Below the pieces are notes generated by a model. The model was not told the DNA's origin. It made no database searches and saw nothing but the letters and a program-made list of their open reading frames with translations. 44,468 bases of DNA from Sheuella sp. Its GTDB lineage: Bacteria; Pseudomonadota; Gammaproteobacteria; Burkholderiales; Burkholderiaceae_B. The stretch covers positions 1 through 44,468 of the forward strand of contig JAUSCY010000048.1 in the NCBI GenBank assembly GCA_030650995.1, written 5' to 3'. Of the stretch, positions 29,057 through 38,174 are shown piece after piece (the stretch's first letter is position 1; every line of letters begins with the position of its first letter). The position numbers and the translations under genes are program-made.

Positions 29057-30118
29057 CTAGGCTGTTAATACTGCACGGCCAGTTACTTTACCCTCACGCA
29101 GTGAGGTGAGAACTTTGTCTGCATCCGCGAGCGGATGCTTGTGCACTGGTATAGGGGTGATCTTGCCGGCTTTGACCAGTTCCATGAGGTCTCGCATTTC
29201 TTGTAGCGAACCTGTATAGCTGCCAAGGATTTGCAAGGCTTTCATCGGGATGAAAGCAATCGGCCAGGGTGCTGCACCTCCAAACAGACCTACGATCACC
29301 AGTTTGCCGCCTTTGATCAACACGTCGAAAGCCAGGCCACTTGTTGATGGCGCACCCACCAGATCAATCACCGCCTGAACGAGTTTGCCGCCATTTGCCT
29401 GGATGATTTGTTGTGCTGCATCAGGTGCTGCGCCATCAATAGCTGCCATCGCGCCAGCATCGAGTGCCGCTTGCCGCTTGACCGGATCAATGTCGACGAC
29501 GATGGCGCCAGTACCGCCTTGCGCCTTGACCAAAGCCAGGCACATCAGTCCCAGGCCACCCGCACCCATGATCACGACAGGATGCTTCTGGAAGGTCTTG
29601 GCGCCAACTTTATTGAGCGCGCTATAGGTCGTGATGCCAGAGCAGGCGTAAGGAGCGATCTCAGCTGGATCCAGGTCACCAATATCCAGCAGGTACTTGG
29701 CATCTGGTACGAGGATGTGATCCGCATAGCCACCATCACGGTGTACGCCGAGGTACTGAGGTGCCGCACAGTGATTATCTAAATGGTCTTCCACGCAGGC
29801 CGGACATTTGCCGCAACCGATCCAGGGGTACACCAGATAATTTTTACCAATTGTGACGCCGCTGGCTTCTGGGCCCATAGCTACAGCCGTTCCTGCTGTC
29901 TCATGACCCATCGTCATGGGTAGTTTGATGCCACGGTCTTTAAGCGATAGTGTGCGGCCGTTGCCCAGGTCGTAACCCCCTTCCCAGAAATGGATGTCGC
30001 TATGGCATACGCCAGCAGCGCGGACTTCTACCAGTACCTCTTTCCCTTTTGGGATAGGGGTTGGGTGTTCCATGAGTTTAAGTGCGGATTTAAAATCAAC
30101 GACGCAATAGCATTTCAT
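29057..30118 (-). CDS. Zinc alcohol dehydrogenase (AdhA-like)
   Basis: Medium-chain NAD(P)-dependent alcohol dehydrogenase, 353 residues. Catalytic zinc ligands are C38 and H72 with E73. The structural zinc site is C102, C105, C108 and C117. The Rossmann motif GAGGLGLM lies near residue 183. The start at 30118 has a strong AAGGAG site 7 bases upstream; an earlier in-frame ATG at 30148 is not needed. Last gene of the leftward set, after a 110-base gap with a large hairpin. It may turn over an alcohol or aldehyde made by the TPP enzyme upstream; that is inference. Confidence 0.9.
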   Translation of the reverse strand: MKCYCVVDFKSALKLMEHPTPIPKGKEVLVEVRAAGVCHSDIHFWEGGYDLGNGRTLSLKDRGIKLPMTMGHETAGTAVAMGPEASGVTIGKNYLVYPWIGCGKCPACVEDHLDNHCAAPQYLGVHRDGGYADHILVPDAKYLLDIGDLDPAEIAPYACSGITTYSALNKVGAKTFQKHPVVIMGAGGLGLMCLALVKAQGGTGAIVVDIDPVKRQAALDAGAMAAIDGAAPDAAQQIIQANGGKLVQAVIDLVGAPSTSGLAFDVLIKGGKLVIVGLFGGAAPWPIAFIPMKALQILGSYTGSLQEMRDLMELVKAGKITPIPVHKHPLADADKVLTSLREGKVTGRAVLTA

Positions 30119-30134
30119 TTTTATGCTCCTTGAT

Positions 30135-30179
30135 TCAATCAGTCTCAAGCCAGGGAGGAAGCGGGATTGAGCTGATTGA
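30135..30179 (-). other. Hairpin directly before the adh ribosome site
   Basis: TCAATCAG (30135-30142) pairs with CTGATTGA (30172-30179), and CTCAA (30144-30148) pairs with TTGAG (30167-30171), giving a 13-bp stem with one bulged base and an 18-nt loop. On the - strand it ends 3 bases before the AAGGAG of adh, and its pyrimidine-rich loop contains CTCC, which could pair with GGAG. It may set relative expression of the last gene or control its translation. Confidence 0.55.
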
Positions 30180-30228
30180 GATTTAGATTTTGAAATTATT
30201 TGTTGTGTTTAATTGCTGTACCGTTTGA

Positions 30229-31791
30229 TTACATGATCAGTTCGATCAGACGCGGACCTTTTTCTTTTGCCGCTATCTTTAACTCTCTGGTCAAGCCCTC
30301 AAGCGTAATCACCTGTGTACCAGGTATGCCGTGGCCTTTTGCAATCGAGACAAAATCCAGATGCGGGCCATCCAGATCCAGCATGCGCGCAGCGTTCACG
30401 CCTGGAGCTGGACCCCCCATGTTGGCCAGCTCGCCGCGCAGAATCTTATAGGTGCGATTCGCACAGATCACCACGGTGACGTCAAGCTGTTCGCGGGCCA
30501 TCGTCCATAATGATTGAATCGTATACATCGCACTACCGTCACCAATGACAGCCAGTACTTTACGATCAGGACAGGCAATCGCAGCGCCAACCGCGGCAGG
30601 TAAGCCAAAGCCAATGGAGCCACCTGTGATATCGATGGCATCGTGCGGTGCGGCAAGCGGCAGGAATTTGCCAAACTGACGGCCTGAGGTGACCGCCTCG
30701 TCGATCATGATGCCATTTTCAGGTATGCAGGCAGCAATCACCATTCCCAGGTTGTCAGCGGTCGCCGTCCCTGTCGGCAAGTCTGTCATGATCGGACCAT
30801 TCGACAGTTGCGCTGGCGCCGTGTTCTGCGCACCGAGCGCATCAACTAACGCTTGCAAGGTGGCCTCGATATCGTGGGTGAGTGTCGCTAACTGATGCAC
30901 TGCACAATCGGGTTGTTTGATCATGCGTGGCTTGTCTGGGTAAGCAAAAAATGCCACCGGATTGGCGCTTCCAATCAGGACCAGATTTTTTGTGTCCTTC
31001 AACATCTCTACCGCACCGAGCACCGGGAAGGGGAGCGCGTCAATATTGACGCGGCCACGGCCACGCTCCATGCGGGGGTTGCGCGGTTCAGCAGCGAGTT
31101 TGCAGCCTGTGTGTGCCGCGATCTTGCCCGCAAGAAGCGCAGACTTGGCGCGTAGTGCTGGACCGCCTAGCAGGAGTGTTGTGTGCGCGGCTACGCTGCG
31201 ATTGGACAAAAGCTTTGCCATCGCCAGGACGGACTCCATCAACGGTGCAGCAGTAGTCTGAGCCGGTGCTGTTGAATAGTGACCTGGTTCCGAGTATTCC
31301 CATGCGCAGTTCGCGGGGAGTACGAGTGTTGCGATGCGACCAGGCGTACTGCGGGCCTGCGAAATAGCTTCTGCAGTATCGAGCGGCGCCGCAGTGGCTG
31401 ACATCGTGGTTTTGACCCAGTTTGACATTGGGCGTGCGACCGCTTCGACGTCAGAGTTCAGCGGTGCATTGTTATGAATGTGATCCAGAGCATGCTGACC
31501 AACAATATTGACAATGCCTGAATTAGCGCGTTTGGCGTTGTGCAGGTTAGCCAGCCCATTTCCGAGGCCAGGTCCGAGGTGGAGCAGCGTTGCCGCAGGC
31601 TTTTCAGCCATACGGTAGTAGCCATCTGCAGCGCCCGTCACAACGCCCTCGAATAAACCCAGCACGCAGCGCATCTTTGTCGCGCGATCTAGCGCTGAGA
31701 CAAAATGCATTTCCGAGGTACCTGGATTGGCAAAACACACATCCACATCGCCTGCCAGCAGGGTGTGAACCATTGCTTCTGAACCGTTCAT
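30229..31791 (-). CDS. Thiamine-diphosphate enzyme, ALS/BFD-like
   Basis: ThDP-dependent decarboxylase or carboligase, 520 residues, of the type often labelled acetolactate synthase large subunit. The N-terminal GTSEMHF segment and the ylide-activating E48 (GLFEGVVTGAADGYYRM) match the family. The ThDP/Mg2+ site is GDGSAMYTIQSLW with a closing Asn in CANRTYKIL. It is shorter than true AHAS (about 570) and has no small-subunit gene nearby, so a role in branched-chain synthesis is unlikely. It abuts the acyl-CoA dehydrogenase gene (stop TAA directly followed by ATG). The substrate is unknown; a 2-oxo acid or 2-hydroxyacyl compound is the natural guess. Confidence 0.85.
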   Translation of the reverse strand: MNGSEAMVHTLLAGDVDVCFANPGTSEMHFVSALDRATKMRCVLGLFEGVVTGAADGYYRMAEKPAATLLHLGPGLGNGLANLHNAKRANSGIVNIVGQHALDHIHNNAPLNSDVEAVARPMSNWVKTTMSATAAPLDTAEAISQARSTPGRIATLVLPANCAWEYSEPGHYSTAPAQTTAAPLMESVLAMAKLLSNRSVAAHTTLLLGGPALRAKSALLAGKIAAHTGCKLAAEPRNPRMERGRGRVNIDALPFPVLGAVEMLKDTKNLVLIGSANPVAFFAYPDKPRMIKQPDCAVHQLATLTHDIEATLQALVDALGAQNTAPAQLSNGPIMTDLPTGTATADNLGMVIAACIPENGIMIDEAVTSGRQFGKFLPLAAPHDAIDITGGSIGFGLPAAVGAAIACPDRKVLAVIGDGSAMYTIQSLWTMAREQLDVTVVICANRTYKILRGELANMGGPAPGVNAARMLDLDGPHLDFVSIAKGHGIPGTQVITLEGLTRELKIAAKEKGPRLIELIM

Positions 31792-32964
31792 TTAGGGTGT
31801 TCCTGTTTTGTTTTTCATGGTTTCGCGTGCGATCACAACTTGCTGAATTTCTGTCGCACCCTCATAAATTCGTAATGCTCTGATTTCACGATACAACATT
31901 TCCATCGGGTGTCCTTGTTTTACACCCAAACCGCCGTGGATTTGTACGCAACGATCAATGATACGTTGTGCGGATTCTGTCGCAAACATTTTTGCCATGG
32001 CAGCTGACCGAGTCGTGCGTTTTTGCAAGATATCGCGTTCCCATGCTGCACGGTAGACCAGCAAGGTCGCGGCATCGATTTCAGTACACATGTCTCCGAT
32101 CGCAGCTTGTGTAATCTGCAGGTCAGCCAGCGTTACGCCAAACATCTGGCGGGAGGTGGAGCGGTCGATCCCCATATCGAGCGCAGCTTCGGCAAAGCCC
32201 AGCGCTGCAGCACCCACTGAGGCACGGAATACATCGAGGTTTTGCATGGCGACTTTGAAACCCTTGCCAGGTTCTGTCAGCCGCTGCGAAACCGGAATCT
32301 CACAGTCTGTAAAAGTGAGCGTACCAATCGGATGGGGTGCGCACAGATTGAATCGTTCTGTCACTTTTAATCCAGGTGTATTTGCATCGACTACAAACGC
32401 AGTCACGCCATCTACTTCATCGTTCTCAGTACGCGCGAACACAGTATAAAAATCCGCGATGTCGGCGTTGGAAATCCAGGTTTTCACGCCGTTGATCCGA
32501 TAGCCATCTTTTGTACGCGTGGCGCGTGTGGTCATGGCTGCAGCATCGGAACCCGCATCAGGTTCCGATAAGGCAAAGGCAGCCAGCATTTTTCCGGAAG
32601 CTACATGAGGGAGGTATTTCTGTTTCAGATGATCTGAGCCAAACAGGGAAATCGGACCGCTCCCCAGGCCCTGTAACACCAAGGCAAAGTCCGCCAGTCC
32701 ATCGTAATAACCCAAGGTCTGGCGCAGCAGGCACAGACTTCGCGAGTCCAGTCCCGGCAGTGCGCCACCGTATTCTGCAGGCACACAGTAGCGCAACCAT
32801 CCAGCATCGCCCAAAAGTTTGACGAGCTCTTGGCAGCGTTTGTCCACGCTGCCTTCGTGAATGCGGGTATGCAGATTGGCACGTGACCAGCAGTGCAGAT
32901 CTTCGTGCAGCTGACGGTGCGAATCATCAAAAAATGGCAATAGCATTGAGTCGGCGTTAAACAT
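31792..32964 (-). CDS. Acyl-CoA dehydrogenase
   Basis: FAD-dependent acyl-CoA dehydrogenase, 390 residues. The family segments FALSEPDAGSDAAAM and the C-terminal LRIYEGATEIQ are present; the Glu of the latter is the usual catalytic base. An AAAGGA ribosome site precedes the ATG at 9 bases. It lies between the GntR gene (75-base gap with tandem repeats) and the ThDP enzyme (no gap). Together with the acyl-CoA ligase it implies oxidation of a CoA-activated acid. Confidence 0.92.
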   Translation of the reverse strand: MFNADSMLLPFFDDSHRQLHEDLHCWSRANLHTRIHEGSVDKRCQELVKLLGDAGWLRYCVPAEYGGALPGLDSRSLCLLRQTLGYYDGLADFALVLQGLGSGPISLFGSDHLKQKYLPHVASGKMLAAFALSEPDAGSDAAAMTTRATRTKDGYRINGVKTWISNADIADFYTVFARTENDEVDGVTAFVVDANTPGLKVTERFNLCAPHPIGTLTFTDCEIPVSQRLTEPGKGFKVAMQNLDVFRASVGAAALGFAEAALDMGIDRSTSRQMFGVTLADLQITQAAIGDMCTEIDAATLLVYRAAWERDILQKRTTRSAAMAKMFATESAQRIIDRCVQIHGGLGVKQGHPMEMLYREIRALRIYEGATEIQQVVIARETMKNKTGTP

Positions 32965-32991
32965 AGTAATGATCCTTTAGGATTCAGTCAG

Positions 32992-33053
32992 TTTATATGT
33001 TCAGTAAATTTATATATTTAGTATTTATATGTTCAGCATTTATGTGTTCAGCA
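32992..33053. repeat. Four tandem 15-17-bp repeats at gntR stop
   Basis: Units on the + strand: 32992-33006, 33007-33023, 33024-33038 and 33039-33053, consensus TTTATATGTTCAGYA. The last unit holds the final codons and stop of the GntR gene; the others fill the gap before the acyl-CoA dehydrogenase start. Every copy keeps the TAA triplet. It looks like local duplication of the gene end; a regulator-binding role is also possible. Confidence 0.75.
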
Positions 33054-33786
33054 AATCAAATTTCATTTGTACATAGCGTGTAGGAATTTCAAGCCGGGCA
33101 AAATAAATCACACGCTCTTTGATGCAGGCGAATCTTCTGATTTCAGCTACCGGGGCCGATAAGGGAAGATGCAGTGCTTCGGCGGAGTCTGCACCGGCCT
33201 CGATAATCGTGAGCAGTTGACCTGCATGGGTTAATTCTTTGCCGTGGAGTTCATCAAGTACGGGGGCGACAGTAGAGTGGCGATAGCGCCCGGGATGCAG
33301 ACGGTAAATTTCGCGATCCAGGAACACTTCCGTATAGCAAAATGGACCGGATGAAGTGGTATGAATACGTCTGAGGTATTGAAAACTGCCTTCTTTGCTA
33401 TATGGGCAATCCATGCCGAGTGAAGCCGGAAGCTGCATATCGGCATTGGCTTCCATAATCGTTGTGGTCCCCAGTGCGCTGGATAATGCTACGGTCTCAA
33501 CCCAGGTTTTTGGCAAAGTGAGCTTGAAGGTTTCAGGCAGTTCGTCATTGACATAGGTGCCTGAGCCGCGGGAACGATGGATCAGCCCCTCGCGCTCGAG
33601 CAGTCCAAAAGCTTGTCTGACTGTTGCGCGGGATACGCCCAGTGTTTCAACGAGTGATTCGAGCGGGGGAACTTGTTGGCTCGGCGGCCAGATCCCGCGT
33701 TGGATGTTACGGCGAAAAATGGTAGCCACTTGTAAATAGAGTGGCTGTGGACTGCGCGAATACAACAAACCAGCTGAAGGGTTCAA
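33040..33786 (-). CDS. GntR-family regulator, HutC/UTRA type
   Basis: Transcription factor of 248 residues. The N-terminal winged helix spans about 15-80 with LGVSRATVRQAFGLLEREGLI and the RGSGTYV wing. The C-terminal UTRA effector domain spans about 95-245 and would bind a small acid or CoA ester. It overlaps the acyl-CoA ligase gene by four bases (ATGA) and is the only regulator in the accessory cluster, so it most likely controls the ligase/receptor divergent promoters at 35397-35537. Signal molecule unknown. Confidence 0.9.
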   Translation of the reverse strand: MNPSAGLLYSRSPQPLYLQVATIFRRNIQRGIWPPSQQVPPLESLVETLGVSRATVRQAFGLLEREGLIHRSRGSGTYVNDELPETFKLTLPKTWVETVALSSALGTTTIMEANADMQLPASLGMDCPYSKEGSFQYLRRIHTTSSGPFCYTEVFLDREIYRLHPGRYRHSTVAPVLDELHGKELTHAGQLLTIIEAGADSAEALHLPLSAPVAEIRRFACIKERVIYFARLEIPTRYVQMKFDLLNT

Positions 33787-35396
33787 GCTTGCTCTCTCAA
33801 TAGCTGATCAGCCATCTCGCGCATCTTGTGTTTCTGAATTTTGATGGCGTTGGCGCTTTCGATCGAAGGAAACGCGGCGAGTACCTCAAAACGGACAGGT
33901 ACTTTAAAAGCAGCCATGCGGCGCTTACATTCTGCGGTCCAGCCTGCCTGATCGGCTTGCGCGCCATCGTTCATGATGACGAAAGCAACTGGTAGTATTT
34001 TCGTTCCAACAGTTGCACCGACTACCTGACAGGCTTTCACGCCAGGCAGTGTTTCGACCGCCTGTTCGATCTCGATTGGATTGACCAGAAAGCCAGACAG
34101 TCGCATGGAGTCGCCCATACGCGCCTGGAAAACGAACTGTCTGTCACTCACGGTATAGCCGAGATCTCCGGTTTTAAAGTAGCCATCAGCAGAAATGACT
34201 TTGTTAGTCGCCTCGGGATTATCCAGATAGCCTTGCATACGACTGGGTGAATTGATTTCGATTTCGCCAGACTCACCGTTGGCAAGGATCTCGCCGGTCT
34301 CAGGGTCTGAAACACGGACACGCGCAGAGGGGTGAATCAGTCGGCCTCCAGCCATATATCGCACGCTGACATCACCTTCACTGGGATGCGTCGGTTGCGC
34401 AGCGACCAGCGCTTGCAACTCGCTGGATCCGTATAATCCGGTTAATGATAAATGATTGCGTTCGGCCTGCTCGAGCAGATTAGTAATTGCAGGTGAAAAG
34501 TTCGCAAAACCAAATAACTGACAGCTCTCGAAGTCTTTTGGTGAGTGGGCGGTTTCGAGTAATTTGAGAATCGATTCGTTATTGGCGTAAGTGTGTGAAA
34601 CCTGATGCCGTCGAATTTGTTCCAGCGTACTGGCTGTATCTGTGACGGGTTCACACACGACGGTACTGCCGGTCACCAACCCTCCCAGGAGCGTGCAAAA
34701 ACCAAAAGCTCCACAAAAAGGTGCACTGGCAAAAATGCGGCTGGTCGCGTCATAGCCATAGGCTTCTTTCATGGCATCGCCGTGTGTCAGCAGGCTCAGA
34801 TGGTCATGCAGCACAAATTTTGGTAATGAAGTTGTGCCGGAAGTCGTAAAACAGAGCACCCCAGCGTTGCCGTGCGGTGGCGGGACTTCGCAGGGTGTTT
34901 GAGCGAGCAGGTCAAAAGAATGAACCGTGTGGCCGCGCGCAGCGATCGCCTGCGTAGCGGGGCTTTGGCTGTCACCCAGCGTGATCACACTGCGTAATCG
35001 CTGCATGACCTCCTGATCAACATCGGCGAGGATATCAGCGAAGGCAATTCCTTTGAAGTCTGGCCACATGACTAGCCAGTCAGCTCGACCGCGACCAATA
35101 ATATCGGCGACTTCTTTGCTGCGAAAGCGCGTATTGACGGCCAGTACGGTAGCGCCTAAATGCGCGCAAGCAAGGAATGTCTCTACCCATTCCAGACAAT
35201 TGGGCAGCCAGATCGCGACCCTGTCACCGGCGGAAATCCCTAGTGCTGCCAAGTTGCCTGCTAGTTGACGCGACTGCTGATCCAGCTGACTGAATGTGGT
35301 GGTGACATGACGGTCGATCAAAGCAGGGTGGTCACCATGCGTACGCGCAAGATTCGCCATCCGCGCGGCGAAATAAGTTGGCAGAGTAATCATCAA
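33783..35396 (-). CDS. Acyl-CoA ligase (AMP-forming)
   Basis: ANL superfamily enzyme of 537 residues that activates a carboxylic acid with ATP and CoA. The phosphate loop is FTTSGTTSLPKF near residue 185; YGSSE near 320 and GYFKTGDLGY near 405 are present. The conserved Lys appears in the C-terminal NAIKIQKHKMREM. First gene of the leftward set, divergent from a Bug receptor, so the imported acid may be its substrate. Class (fatty, aromatic or dicarboxylic) cannot be told by eye. Confidence 0.9.
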   Translation of the reverse strand: MMITLPTYFAARMANLARTHGDHPALIDRHVTTTFSQLDQQSRQLAGNLAALGISAGDRVAIWLPNCLEWVETFLACAHLGATVLAVNTRFRSKEVADIIGRGRADWLVMWPDFKGIAFADILADVDQEVMQRLRSVITLGDSQSPATQAIAARGHTVHSFDLLAQTPCEVPPPHGNAGVLCFTTSGTTSLPKFVLHDHLSLLTHGDAMKEAYGYDATSRIFASAPFCGAFGFCTLLGGLVTGSTVVCEPVTDTASTLEQIRRHQVSHTYANNESILKLLETAHSPKDFESCQLFGFANFSPAITNLLEQAERNHLSLTGLYGSSELQALVAAQPTHPSEGDVSVRYMAGGRLIHPSARVRVSDPETGEILANGESGEIEINSPSRMQGYLDNPEATNKVISADGYFKTGDLGYTVSDRQFVFQARMGDSMRLSGFLVNPIEIEQAVETLPGVKACQVVGATVGTKILPVAFVIMNDGAQADQAGWTAECKRRMAAFKVPVRFEVLAAFPSIESANAIKIQKHKMREMADQLLREQA

Positions 35397-35418
35397 AAAA
35401 ATCCATCAAACAGTGAGT

Positions 35419-35494
35419 TGTTCATATGGTTACGAACAGTTGAGGTGTACTATTGTTTAAGTCAGAATATCACTATAGTACTTATTTACGTACT
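35419..35494. promoter_or_regulatory. Candidate GntR operators in divergent gap
   Basis: The 141-base gap between the ligase and Bug-receptor starts is AT-rich. GTACTAT (35447-35453) and ATAGTAC (35475-35481) form a perfect 7-bp inverted pair 28 bases centre to centre, with a third GTAC at 35490. A second short pair TGTTC/GAACA lies at 35419-35438. Such spaced half-sites suit a dimeric regulator acting on both promoters. I could not place a convincing -35/-10 pair. Confidence 0.45.
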
Positions 35495-35537
35495 TTATTA
35501 TAAAAAACCAAACGGCTGATTGCCGTCAGGAGTACAT

Positions 35538-36533
35538 ATGAAACTAAGACGATTTGTATTGAAGACGCTGATTGCCTCTGCGGCATTAACTTTTTCGGCA
35601 ATACCCGTGAGTAGTGCGCTGGCGCAGGCGTTCCCGACACGGCCTGTCACAGTAGTCGTTCCATATCCCGCAGCGGGTGCCGCAGATATATTTGGCCGCT
35701 CGATTGCCCAGGCGATGGAGGAAACGCTCAAACAGCCTGTTGTGGTTGAAAACAAACCCGGCGCAGGTGGCAACTTAGGAATGACCTACGTCGCGCGCAG
35801 CAAACCCGATGGCTATACCATCGGACTCGGCACGATTGGTACGCAATCCATTAATCAGTTCATCTACCCAGAGATGCAGTTTGATCCGGAGCGTGATTTG
35901 ATTCCGATTGCATTAGTCTCGACCACACCTAACGTTCTGGTTGTCTCCGCAACATCACCCTGGAAAAATCTCGGTGATGTGATCAAGGCCGCGCGTGAGT
36001 CGAAAGATAAAAAACTCTCATTCGGTACGCCTGGTATTGGTTCTTCGCCCCATTTGACGGGTGCATATTTTGAAGCAATGTCGGGTATCGAGTTATTGCA
36101 TGTGCCTTTCAAAGGCGTTTCAGCCTCTATGCCTGCATTGATTGGTGGTCAGATCGACTTGTTGTTTGACAATCTATCGGGTTCGATTAACCAGATCAAA
36201 GATGGCTCACGCGTGCGTGGGATCGCAGTGACCTCGGCCCAGCGTAGCCCGCTTGCTCCCGATTTGCCGACCTTTGCCGAAATGGGGGTGACGGGTTTTG
36301 ATGTGACCGCGTGGTTTGCAATTTACGTGGCCAAGGGTACTCCCCAGCCAATCGTCGACAAACTGATCGAGGCTGCTCGCGTAGGCCTTCAATCCCCGAA
36401 GGTCGCTGAGGCGTATGTAAAGCTTGCAGCCGTCCCTGGTAATTTGTTTGGCCCTGATCTGGGTGCCTTTGAAAAGGCGGAGCGCCAGAAATGGGGCAAG
36501 CTCGTCAAAGACAGAGGAATCCAGGCACAATGA
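35538..36533 (+). CDS. Bug/TctC periplasmic substrate-binding protein
   Basis: Tripartite tricarboxylate transporter receptor family, 331 residues. The signal peptide ends near residue 30 (SSALAQ), then PTRPVTVVVPYPAAGAAD and VVENKPGAGGNLG, the Bug family ligand loops. ATG at 35538 with a CAGGAG site is preferred to the TTG at 35520. No TctA/TctB membrane genes are in the window, so it is an orphan receptor. It heads the rightward set and its stop overlaps the SDR start (ATGA). Ligand probably a carboxylate. Confidence 0.92.
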   Translation: MKLRRFVLKTLIASAALTFSAIPVSSALAQAFPTRPVTVVVPYPAAGAADIFGRSIAQAMEETLKQPVVVENKPGAGGNLGMTYVARSKPDGYTIGLGTIGTQSINQFIYPEMQFDPERDLIPIALVSTTPNVLVVSATSPWKNLGDVIKAARESKDKKLSFGTPGIGSSPHLTGAYFEAMSGIELLHVPFKGVSASMPALIGGQIDLLFDNLSGSINQIKDGSRVRGIAVTSAQRSPLAPDLPTFAEMGVTGFDVTAWFAIYVAKGTPQPIVDKLIEAARVGLQSPKVAEAYVKLAAVPGNLFGPDLGAFEKAERQKWGKLVKDRGIQAQ

Positions 36534-37252
36534 ATGGCGCAACTGCATTAGTGACGGGGGGCAGTCGCGGCATTGGCCGCGCTGTCGTGCAGCGTTTGCT
36601 GGCTGAGGGTTACGAAGTCATTAATTTCAGCCGTACTGCACCGAAAGAAATTCTGCCAGGTGAGATTTTTGAATCCGTCGATCTCGGCAATGCTGCGCGT
36701 ACACGCGAGGCGGCGATGGATTGGGCGGCTAAAAAAGATATCCTGAACCTGGTGAATAACGCTGGCATGATTCATGTCGGCAAGATCGAAGACATCACGC
36801 TCGAGCAGATCGATGATATGGTCGCGCTCAACATGGTTGCGCCACTGTTGTTGTTGCAGTCGGTATTGCCAGCGATGCGCACGCATAAATTTGGTCGCGT
36901 GATCAATATCGGCAGTCGCGCAGCGCTAGGTAAATTTGGTCGAACTGGATATGGTGGTACCAAAGCAGGTTTGGTTGGTATGACCCGGACCTGGGCATTA
37001 GAGACTGCTACGCAGGGCATTACAGTCAATGCGATTGCTCCAGGTCCGATTGAAACAGAGTTGTTTACAGCGTCGAATCATCCTGATGCACCGCAGACAA
37101 TTAAGATTCGCGAGTCGATTCCTGTGGGACGATTTGGGACACCTGAAGAAGTTGCTCATGCTGTATCCATGTTCATAGATAAGCGGGCAGGTTTCATTAC
37201 TGGGCAGTTGTTGTATGTGTGTGGTGGGATGTCTGTCGGACTGACAGGTTGA
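36530..37252 (+). CDS. SDR-family oxidoreductase
   Basis: Short-chain dehydrogenase of 240 residues, FabG-like. TGGSRGIG at 9-16 binds the cofactor, NNAG lies at 76-79, and the catalytic S129, Y141 and K145 are present. It starts at ATG 36530, overlapping the Bug receptor stop; GAGGA lies 12 bases upstream. It is a paralogue, not the fatty-acid FabG at 12962. In this cluster it may oxidise a hydroxyacyl intermediate; that is inference. Confidence 0.9.
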   Translation: MNGATALVTGGSRGIGRAVVQRLLAEGYEVINFSRTAPKEILPGEIFESVDLGNAARTREAAMDWAAKKDILNLVNNAGMIHVGKIEDITLEQIDDMVALNMVAPLLLLQSVLPAMRTHKFGRVINIGSRAALGKFGRTGYGGTKAGLVGMTRTWALETATQGITVNAIAPGPIETELFTASNHPDAPQTIKIRESIPVGRFGTPEEVAHAVSMFIDKRAGFITGQLLYVCGGMSVGLTG

Positions 37253-37265
37253 ATCTCACCCTCGC

Positions 37266-38174
37266 ATGATCAAGAAAAATGAATTAACGCATACCGCTTT
37301 TGCTACTTTACTTTTAGTTGGCCTCGTGATGGGCGCGAATCACGTTGCAGCCCGCGTTGCGTTTAATCATGGTCTGGATGTTGCTACGGCTGTGACCGTT
37401 CGCAGCGGCGTCACGGCTATTGTCGTGACTCTGCTGATTTTGATTCAGCAAGTTCCAGTTCGTCTGACACGCCAGCATATCCAGATACTGCCTGTGATCG
37501 GTATTCTGATGGCGATCCAGAGCGTGAGTATTTATTCTTCAGTCGTCAGACTACCCGTCTCTCTGGCATTGCTGGCTTTCAATACTTACCCATTGTGGAT
37601 CGCTTTATGGGCTCGCGTGTTGTATGGCCATCATCCTGAGCCACAGGTATTACGTGCGATGCCCGTATTGTTAATCGGACTCGCGCTTGCGCTGGATGTG
37701 TTTGGCGCGACCTCGGGTCTGGGCGTGAAAGGACAGTGGAGTGAAATCGGTGTGGGGGTTGCCTTTGCACTGACCGCTGCAGCCACGTTCGGTCTGGCGA
37801 TGGTGCTGACTCAGCATAAAGCTGCCGATCTTGACGGACGCGTGCGAACGGCTGCAACGATGTGGATGATCGGTATGCTTGCGCTGATCGGGACAAAACT
37901 GACAGGCGATTTTCACTGGCCTCACGCGGCGGCTGGCTGGTGGGGATTGGCTGCGTTGTCTGTTTTGTACGGCACGGGATTTACCATCATGTTTACGGTA
38001 TTACCCCGTCTGGGCGTAGTAGGTAACTCCGCGATTATGAACGTCGAACCAATCTTTGCTCTGATTCTCGCGTGGCTGATTTTGGGTCAGTCAATTGCCT
38101 GGATCCAGGTGCTGGGGGCATGCATCGTAGTCGCGACTGTCATCAAAATTGGTTTAAGAAAACAATCATCATGA
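37266..38174 (+). CDS. EamA/DMT-family transporter
   Basis: Drug/metabolite transporter superfamily protein, 302 residues, with about ten hydrophobic segments in two EamA repeats (about 10-145 and 160-298). The second repeat holds the usual conserved end MNVEPIFALILAWLILGQ. It begins 13 bases after the SDR gene and overlaps the next small gene by four bases. Probably an exporter of a small metabolite or amino-acid-like compound; substrate unknown. Confidence 0.87.
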   Translation: MIKKNELTHTAFATLLLVGLVMGANHVAARVAFNHGLDVATAVTVRSGVTAIVVTLLILIQQVPVRLTRQHIQILPVIGILMAIQSVSIYSSVVRLPVSLALLAFNTYPLWIALWARVLYGHHPEPQVLRAMPVLLIGLALALDVFGATSGLGVKGQWSEIGVGVAFALTAAATFGLAMVLTQHKAADLDGRVRTAATMWMIGMLALIGTKLTGDFHWPHAAAGWWGLAALSVLYGTGFTIMFTVLPRLGVVGNSAIMNVEPIFALILAWLILGQSIAWIQVLGACIVVATVIKIGLRKQSS

